Shown one piece after another: positions 59,582 to 64,000 of a stretch of 64,000 nucleotides of DNA. The stretch's first letter is position 1, and every line of letters starts with the position of its first letter. Under the pieces are notes generated by a model that was not told the DNA's origin, did not search any database, and saw only the letters and a list, made by a program, of their open reading frames with translations. The position numbers were made by a program, and so were the translations under genes. The stretch comes from Argentina anserina (lineage: Eukaryota > Streptophyta > Magnoliopsida > Rosales > Rosaceae). The stretch is taken from positions 124,001 through 188,000 of the forward strand of contig NW_026089526.1 in assembly GCF_933775445.1 (NCBI RefSeq), given 5' to 3'.

Positions 59582-59586
59582 ACAAT
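59582..59586. repeat. Candidate left half of the retroelement target-site duplication (acaat)
   Basis: The last A block starts at 59,577 and stops after ten bases (gatacacaat), where the element's TG begins. Ty3/gypsy integrases usually make 5-bp duplications, so acaat should recur on the far side of the element, outside this window. Because the satellite itself continues tgg, the exact break could lie anywhere within 59,586-59,588. Confidence 0.55.
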
Positions 59587-59919
59587 TGATCGGTTCGATT
59601 ATTCGAGATCAATATTAACCCTGTAAGCATCGTTAGTAGTATAAAGCAAGAGGGTATCGTTCACAAACCGGGGATCCAACCAGGGTAAAGAATCACAAAC
59701 ATTTAACAACGAATTCATAAGAGTTTAAGGATTTTGGAATATATTTCGGATCAAACATAAAAATAAATCCTAAACTAATATATACATGTGATCAACCAAC
59801 CAACACATAAGCAATTACCAAACAAATAACATAAGAACAAAGGTAACGAAATCTAATCTCAATTAAGTTCATGCCGTAAGGTTCATTATACATCCTAGAA
59901 TCGGTTATGCAGTTAAGTT

Positions 59920-60507
59920 CCTCCCAAGGTTCCTAACTCAATGACAATTTAACACATTCGAACTCAGTCCCAACCTCATTCGAAATCTAACATACTTATC
60001 CTACCATGCAACTTCAAAGCCACGCATATTGAATTCATTAAGCATGTCACCTACTTAACCAACAATCATGCAATTCCAAAAATCACATAGAAAAGATAAA
60101 CATATTCAAATGCACAAGTCTAACCGAACCTAGGCAATAATCGGTGAAGGTGACAAAGAACAAAAAATTAATCAACTCCCAAGTATCAAAATCGTTTATA
60201 ACTTTGGATTATTACACATGCGACGTCAACTTCCGGGTATCAATCACATACGTAAGTAAGAACACACCGAAAATCATTTAAATAAATAAACATAAACTCA
60301 TGGCATAACACCTAAAATCATTGAATTAAAAATCGAAAACCTTAATTCATGATGTCATTCAAAAGTTACAAATATCTCATAGACAAGAATAAAAATATCT
60401 TTAACAAAACCTAAACATAAATCATCCAAGAACAAGAACATAAAAACCCGAAAACTTAACATGAAGATCAAAGAGTTACACTTTATAATTCTCCTCCCAA
60501 GGTTCCT
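59920..60507. repeat. 15-bp direct repeat inside LTR (cctcccaaggttcct)
   Basis: The same 15 bases occur at 59,920-59,934 and at 60,493-60,507, within the inferred R/U5 part of the LTR. The intervening ~560 bp is A/T-rich and has no gene-like feature. Confidence 0.7.
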
Positions 60508-60688
60508 TACAGAGGTAGCACGAGATCTTCAAGAGTATGGTATCCTAGGCTCCCAAGCTTTGGACAGAAAATATGATGAAGGGTGGTGAATTCGGATTCT
60601 ATGATGCTTGGTGAATGAAAGTGTTTGGGCAGAGCTTTGGCAAGTCTTGTGAGCAAGGTTGATGATGTTTTTCTGTGGAAATGAGGTG

Positions 60689-60698
60689 CTATATATAG
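60689..60698 (-). promoter_or_regulatory. LTR TATA box (ctatatatag)
   Basis: A perfect 10-bp palindrome lies in the middle of the LTR. On the minus strand it is followed by CACCTCATTTCCACAG, so a start site near 60,660 would be typical for a plant TATA promoter. Being palindromic, it does not itself give direction; direction is inferred from the LTR orientation. Confidence 0.6.
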
Positions 60699-60879
60699 AG
60701 GAAGAAACCCAAGGGAGGATGGCCACAAAGTCCACAAAGTTGAAACCAAATTGGTTGAGGTTTCCTAGATTCGGCAGATCTGACCTTTGTCCCTTGTTGT
60801 GGCCATAACTTTCTCTAGAAAATAGATATTGAGATGATTCCAACTGGTAATTTCAACTAGACTTCCATGGCTTTTCATC

Positions 60880-60980
60880 CATATATCATGCACTTTCTCA
60901 ATCATTCTGAGCTGTCCAGGGGAGCTCGTCAAAGTTGGATGACCTGCAGTGCCAGAATTCTGATTTCTATAAGGATTGCA
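60880..60980. repeat. ~95-bp LTR module, copy 1
   Basis: The module reads, on the plus strand: a catatat-type segment, about 20 bp, gagctgtccaggggagc (60,909 onward), gtcaaagttgga, then ccagaattctg and an ataagga end. Related copies lie at 61,331-61,430 and, more diverged, at 63,870-63,970. Confidence 0.65.
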
Positions 60981-61112
60981 TATCTTTTGCATTAATTGCA
61001 TATCTTCTTCCTCCTTTAATGCTGATTTCTTTTGCACAAATTTCTTCCTTTAAATTAGGGAGGTAGCAAAAGTCTTAATTGTTGCAGCCATGTTTGATTT
61101 TTCTTAGCTCTC

Positions 61113-61200
61113 CTCATTAAATTTGCTGCATGCCTTCTTTGACTTTCTTGCCTCTTCTCATTTAATTTGCTGCATGCTTTCTTTGACATTCTTTGGTGCA
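61113..61200. repeat. Two-copy 44-bp imperfect tandem repeat in LTR U3
   Basis: The segment ctcattaaatttgctgcatg followed by a ttctttgac stretch begins at 61,113 and repeats with a few changes at 61,157. It lies in U3 upstream of the TATA box in element orientation. Short U3 tandem repeats are often enhancer-like in plant LTRs; that role here is inference. Confidence 0.7.
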
Positions 61201-61330
61201 GGGATTTATGGAGATTCTGATCATATTTGTGCTCTATATGCAGGACAAACAAGGTCCCAAGTTTCCCTCATAGCCCTTGGATCAAAAGCAAATCAATGGC
61301 TGAGATAATTCCGCCGAGTTCACTGGACCT

Positions 61331-61430
61331 CTTTATTTTCATATAAAGTAGGTCTTCTAACTCGATCGGAGCTATCCAGGGGAGCCTGTCGAAGTTGGAC
61401 TACGAATATTGACAGCATTTTGATTCTTGA
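61331..61430. repeat. ~95-bp LTR module, copy 2
   Basis: Contains catataaagta at 61,340-61,350, gagctatccaggggagcc from 61,369, gtcgaagttggac, and then cagcattttgattcttg. It aligns collinearly with copy 1 at 60,880-60,980. Confidence 0.7.
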
Positions 61431-61767
61431 ATGGATTGGGCTTTTAAGTGTATTTTCTTCTCTTTCCTTGTGGAACTAGGATTGCTTTCCTTCTCCAACA
61501 TGGATTTGTATTTCCTAATAAGAATAAGTATGTTAGAAACAAAGAAATACACAAGGATGAATCCTACTCGAACAAGGAAGCATATCTCAACAAGGATTCT
61601 TAACACTTAGCACGATTTCATCATCAATTCATTCATAATTGATATAAGCTCTACCTAGACACTTATTCATACAAAAGAAACTAAAATATACTATATAAGA
61701 GGTAACAAAGAGTAAGAATAGGGCATAAACACATTAAGAACGTCACACTTTGTGCTCCTATCAACAA

Positions 61768-61779
61768 CCCCACACTTAA
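61768..61779 (-). other. Polypurine tract-like motif next to the 3' LTR
   Basis: The minus strand reads TTAAGTGTGGGG at 61,779-61,768, then TTG or TTGT before the LTR's TG. This AAGTGTGGGG form directly before the LTR start is a familiar arrangement in plant Ty3/gypsy elements, where it would prime plus-strand DNA synthesis. It supports both the element's orientation and the LTR boundary. Confidence 0.65.
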
Positions 61780-62486
61780 GCTTTGCTAGTCCCTTAGCAA
61801 ACACTAGAAAAGGGAAACAAAAACATAAAACAAAAATCAATGCAACTAAACTAATGACTCAACTATAATGCCTTCAACATTATGTCTCAAAGATCTTCAA
61901 ACTCATAGCATCAAGAATAACACTTAATCGAAATAGATAGAATGAATTCAATGGTTAATAAACATGAGATCTCGCATAACAAGTAAGAGATGGTAGAAAC
62001 ATAGGTATATTAAGCTCAACATGTTCAAGACAAATTCAAATTCAACTCACAAGGGATATGCTTAAAAGCTTTTCACCCATAAGAGTTATGAACACATAGT
62101 GAATTCGAAAACCTCATGAAAGATACCAATCATATGCACAAATGAACCCAAACCATATGCTTACTCATGAAACAAACTCCACCAATCAAGGACTACTCAT
62201 TTTAAGAATCATGCGGATCTTTATAAAATGTAGGCTTAGGCTCGGTAAGGATATCATTTTTCAGATAAAAGGAATCACAAAGGTCATCCTCAAGACTTAG
62301 CAGAGCAAGAATCATCCACCTTATGTCGCCATACTCCATAAAACAAGGGCCAATTTTATCATGTTGGACCCATTCTTCACTCTAAACATTGTGAAAACGA
62401 ACAAAGGCTAAAGTACAACATTATTGAGCCTTCAACAAATACATCACAACTCCAAATTCACATCAAACATAGCTATGCCATAACTT

Positions 62487-62592
62487 CTTACTTCTCTTTC
62501 TTTTTCTATCTTTTTTTTTTTTTTCTAACCGTGTATATATCTTTTTCTTTTCTTTTTCTCACACGGCATCTTTCATTTTTTTCTTTTCACCA
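62487..62592 (-). repeat. Long polypyrimidine (minus-strand polypurine) tract
   Basis: This is a T/C-rich stretch on the plus strand with a run of 14 T at 62,511-62,524, interrupted by accgtgtatatat and cacacggcatc segments. On the minus (element) strand it is an A/G-rich tract. Purine-rich low-complexity sequence upstream of the polypurine tract is common in plant Ty3/gypsy elements. It is a likely site of length polymorphism. Confidence 0.8.
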
Positions 62593-62625
62593 TTTTCATA
62601 CGGCACAAATAAATACATAGCATAA

Positions 62626-62638
62626 CCCCACACTTGAA
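62626..62638 (-). other. Second AGTGTGGGG motif (internal)
   Basis: The minus strand reads TTCAAGTGTGGGG. It matches the LTR-adjacent tract at ten or more positions but is about 860 bp upstream of the LTR in element orientation and is not followed by an LTR-like start. Confidence 0.6.
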
Positions 62639-63327
62639 TCGAATCATCACTCCATATTAACATCAAATATTAGCTCTGCCAAGCCTCGAGAACAAGGTAG
62701 AGATATAACTATACTAAGCAAGGATATTAACATGTTGGTGATGAAAGAAAAGGTTTAATGTAAGCTCAAATGGGTTAATACTAAAGTGTCCCAAGCAGGG
62801 CTCAAATAAGGCATACGGCTTTTTGGTTTAAGTGGTGGAATTCCTAAAAAGATCCAACAATCCTTTTCAAAATCAAAGTATATTATGACATAAAGCTTCG
62901 AAAGTTTCTCAAAGTAAGTTCTAGCATTCTCTAGTTCATTGCAATTCTATGGCATATGAATTGATCAAAATAAATGTAATGAGGTTATATAACCAAGAAA
63001 CGATAGATTAAACTCTCCAAAGAAAGGCACATATATGGCTCGAAACTCACAAAGGTTACATGAATTTAAACAAGTAGGGAACATGCTCATTTTGTACCTA
63101 AGATTCAAAATCCTCATCTACTACATGTTCGTACAATTTCTACACATCGATTAACCATCAAATAGCAATTAAGTTCAATTTCCAATCTTGTGATCATCTT
63201 TCAACCAATCATTCAAAGATCAACTCATCCTAGACAGTTAAAGGCATACCTATGACTCAAAACAAAATAAAAACAAAACAAAAAAATTATTATTTTTTTG
63301 ATTTTATGACTCTAACATGTAAACCTT

Positions 63328-63341
63328 CCCCCACACTCGAA
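63328..63341 (-). other. Third AGTGTGGGG motif, preceded by GAGGACAATG
   Basis: The minus strand has ATTGAGGACAATGCATG followed shortly by TTCGAGTGTGGGGG. I recall this GAGGACAATG...AGTGTGGGGG combination just after the end of pol in many plant Athila/Tat-like elements. If so, the pol stop would be expected a little to the right of 63,340 in an intact element; the frames seen there are short, so this copy may be degenerate or differently organised. Confidence 0.5.
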
Positions 63342-63869
63342 TCATGCATTGTCCTCAATGAATGTCAACATAAATAATGCAATGGAAGACTCATAGTGGA
63401 AGGAAACAAATACAAAAATAAAAACATGGGAAAAAAAATGAGAAAATGATGAGAAAAGCTCCCCCATGGCGCGGTCCAACAGCTTGCATTCCATGCATCA
63501 TAACGTATGAAAATAATCTCCGATCAGTAAGACAACAGTGGGAATTGAAAGCTAATGTTTCTAGCTTTCCAAGCATATAAAGTACGTTCGCTAACTCCAA
63601 ATGAGGAGAAAGTTATGCCCCTGAAAATTTGTCACGAAAAACAAGTTCATAGAATCAAAAACTAGAATGACCTTTACCTCTTTGTACCTGAATTCCGTTG
63701 ACTTAAATAGCCGGAATGGACAAGTGACCTGAATGAAAGTTGAAGATAACACAACCAGCTTTCAATCCATATATGGCACGACTGCCCAGTTAGGCCTGAA
63801 GTGCTCCATGTTTTGCCGTTTCCGAACTGCAACTGCACGAGTTCTGAATTTCTGACACGACCTTGCTGC

Positions 63870-63970
63870 CTTTGTTTCCATATAAAGTAAATATTCAAAC
63901 TCTCTTTGAGCTGGGAGATACAGTCTGCCGAAGTCTACGGACTGTTTCTGCCAGATTCTGTTGAACGAAA
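63870..63970. repeat. ~95-bp module, diverged copy 3 (internal region)
   Basis: Contains catataaagta at 63,879-63,889, then gagctgggagatacagt, ctgccgaagtctacgg and ccagattctgttg. The order and spacing match the two LTR copies, but this copy is outside the LTR. A lone catataaagta also occurs at 63,574-63,584. Confidence 0.55.
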
Positions 63971-64000
63971 ATGTTTTGCTCCTCTTCACGTTTTCTTGAA

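Larger units (their letters stand above)
1..59586. repeat. Tandem satellite DNA array (41-bp A block + 108-bp B block; 149/190/231-bp monomers)
   Basis: The whole stretch is head-to-tail repeats in one orientation, with no unrelated sequence and no inverted copy that I could see. Block A (41 bp) starts gatacacaattgg and ends gcaaacgatgtaaa. Block B (108 bp) starts gatactcagtttgaaag, carries cacactcccacacttgc, and ends caaacgagaaatgaaaa. One, two or three A blocks precede each B, giving 149, 190 or 231 bp; a B lacking one A in the cagaa(a)gcc segment gives 148/189. I estimate roughly 330 monomers. By hand count the consensus is about 46% A and 19% T on the plus strand. The array is already under way at base 1, so its left end is outside the window. 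It is broken on the right by a retroelement. Such arrays are typical of centromeric, pericentromeric or subtelomeric plant heterochromatin; which of these applies here is unknown. I do not recognise the family. Confidence 0.98.
39300..59586. repeat. Satellite zone III (aaatccgttcag / accagaattg variants, most homogeneous)
   Basis: This zone is dominated by alternating B types: the agaaagcc form and a form with aaatccgttcag, accagaattgaaaacat and a following ggaataggaaag in block A. Both are 108 bp. Other markers are actccaacc, caaaattctc, cgatataaag and aatgatacg. Long segments here recur almost unchanged, which suggests the most recent amplification in the window. The retroelement is inserted at its right end. 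Confidence 0.75.
59587..61763 (-). mobile_element. 3' LTR of a Ty3/gypsy-type (Athila/Tat-like) retrotransposon
   Basis: On the minus strand the LTR begins TGATAGGAGC at 61,763 and ends CGAACCGATCA at 59,587, about 2,177 bp, with TGAT...ATCA terminal inverted ends. An AAGTGTGGGG purine tract lies immediately before its start and satellite lies immediately after its end, as expected for a 3' LTR. A TATA box at 60,689-60,698 splits it into about 1.1 kb of U3 and 1.1 kb of R/U5. Near its 3' end it has, on the plus strand, ggtatcgttcacaaaccg, a segment type I recall from many plant LTRs. It has no long open frame; the longest I saw is about 104 codons and has no recognisable domain. The start could be 3 bp further out (TGTTGATAGG at 61,766). 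Assignment to Athila/Tat rests on motif style and LTR length, not on coding domains. Confidence 0.75.
62442..62681. repeat. Imperfect ~38-bp direct repeat flanking the pyrimidine tract
   Basis: The segment at 62,442-62,480 (catcacaactcc ... catagctatgcca) resembles 62,645-62,681 (catcactcc ... attagctctgcca). The two are about 200 bp apart and bracket the pyrimidine-rich tract plus one AGTGTGGGG motif, suggesting an ancient local duplication of this part of the element. Confidence 0.6.
61764..64000 (-). mobile_element. 3' internal non-coding region of the retroelement (continues past window)
   Basis: This stretch lies upstream of the 3' LTR in element orientation. It has no open frame longer than about 75 codons and no reverse transcriptase, integrase or gag motif that I can see, so it is read as the non-coding region that Athila/Tat-type elements commonly carry between pol and the 3' LTR. 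It contains three AGTGTGGGG motifs, a pyrimidine tract (62,487-62,592), a short direct repeat flanking that tract, and a third copy of the LTR module. The pol and gag genes, primer-binding site and 5' LTR should lie beyond 64,000. Alternatively the element may be a non-autonomous derivative. Confidence 0.65.

Noticed and set aside
1..59586. Repeat-spacer appearance suggesting a CRISPR-like array.
   Set aside because: There are no unique spacers: the segments between conserved blocks are themselves conserved. No cas genes occur, the unit lengths are 149-231 bp, and the context is plant retroelement sequence.
1..59586. Telomere-type repeats or a CENP-B-box-like site within the satellite.
   Set aside because: No TTTAGGG/CCCTAAA runs were seen, and no monomer variant fits the CENP-B box core. 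Centromeric identity is left open.
60507..61606. Minus-strand frames of 65-104 codons inside the LTR (for example 60,529-60,843).
   Set aside because: They overlap each other in different frames, show no domain or conserved motif, and lie in what is recognisably LTR sequence with a TATA box.
60803..63620. Inverted occurrences of gagaaagttatg (60,803-60,815 on minus; 63,609-63,620 on plus) as a functional inverted repeat.
   Set aside because: The match is only about 12 bp, the copies are 2.8 kb apart, and the motif belongs to common retroelement filler sequence, so a structural role is not supported.
63391..63989. Short minus-strand frames near the right edge as a possible end of pol or an env-like gene.
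   Set aside because: The frames are 69-75 codons, mutually overlapping, and have no integrase, chromodomain or membrane pattern. The DNA instead matches the repeated ~95-bp module and low-complexity sequence.
1..64000. tRNA, rRNA or other structured RNA genes.
   Set aside because: No A-box/B-box pair, rRNA core sequence or snRNA-like stretch was recognised on either strand.

Overview
This window is plant (very probably eudicot) nuclear heterochromatin. It holds no gene I can support. About 93% of it (1 to ~59,586) is one uninterrupted, single-orientation tandem satellite array. The remaining 4.4 kb is the left end of a Ty3/gypsy-type LTR retrotransposon (Athila/Tat-like by its motifs) lying on the minus strand. 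It appears to have landed inside a satellite monomer. The plant assignment rests on the retroelement: a ~2.2 kb LTR with TGAT...ATCA ends, an adjacent AAGTGTGGGG polypurine tract, and a pyrimidine-rich 3' non-coding region. I cannot name the species or match the satellite to a published family from sequence alone.

Satellite (1-59,586). The basic monomer is 149 bp: a 41-bp block A plus a 108-bp block B. Extra copies of A give 190-bp (A2B) and 231-bp (A3B) monomers. A common 1-base-shorter B gives 148 and 189 bp. The 149-bp monomer splits into seven sub-modules of 19-25 bp, each ending in an A run; four of them begin with gatac. The plus strand is strongly A-rich (A about 2.4 times T in the consensus). 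Three zones differ in diagnostic variants: zone I (1-~24,520), zone II (~24,520-39,300) and zone III (~39,300-59,586). Each zone contains larger duplications (about 0.8 to 3 kb) recognisable by shared rare variants and by shared chimeric junctions. This is the expected signature of repeated unequal exchange and local amplification.

Retroelement (59,587-64,000 and beyond the right edge). It reads right to left. A complete 3' LTR spans about 59,587-61,763, with a palindromic TATA box at 60,689-60,698. The polypurine tract abuts it at 61,768-61,779. The rest, to 64,000, is 3' internal non-coding sequence with two further AGTGTGGGG motifs, a long pyrimidine tract and a ~95-bp module also present twice in the LTR. 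The coding region, 5' LTR and other flank should lie to the right. If the LTR promoter is active, its transcript would run out of the LTR directly into the satellite array.

No protein-coding or RNA-based biological system was found. The numerous open frames in the satellite are composition artefacts. The most interesting material is the satellite's architecture and the satellite/LTR junction.
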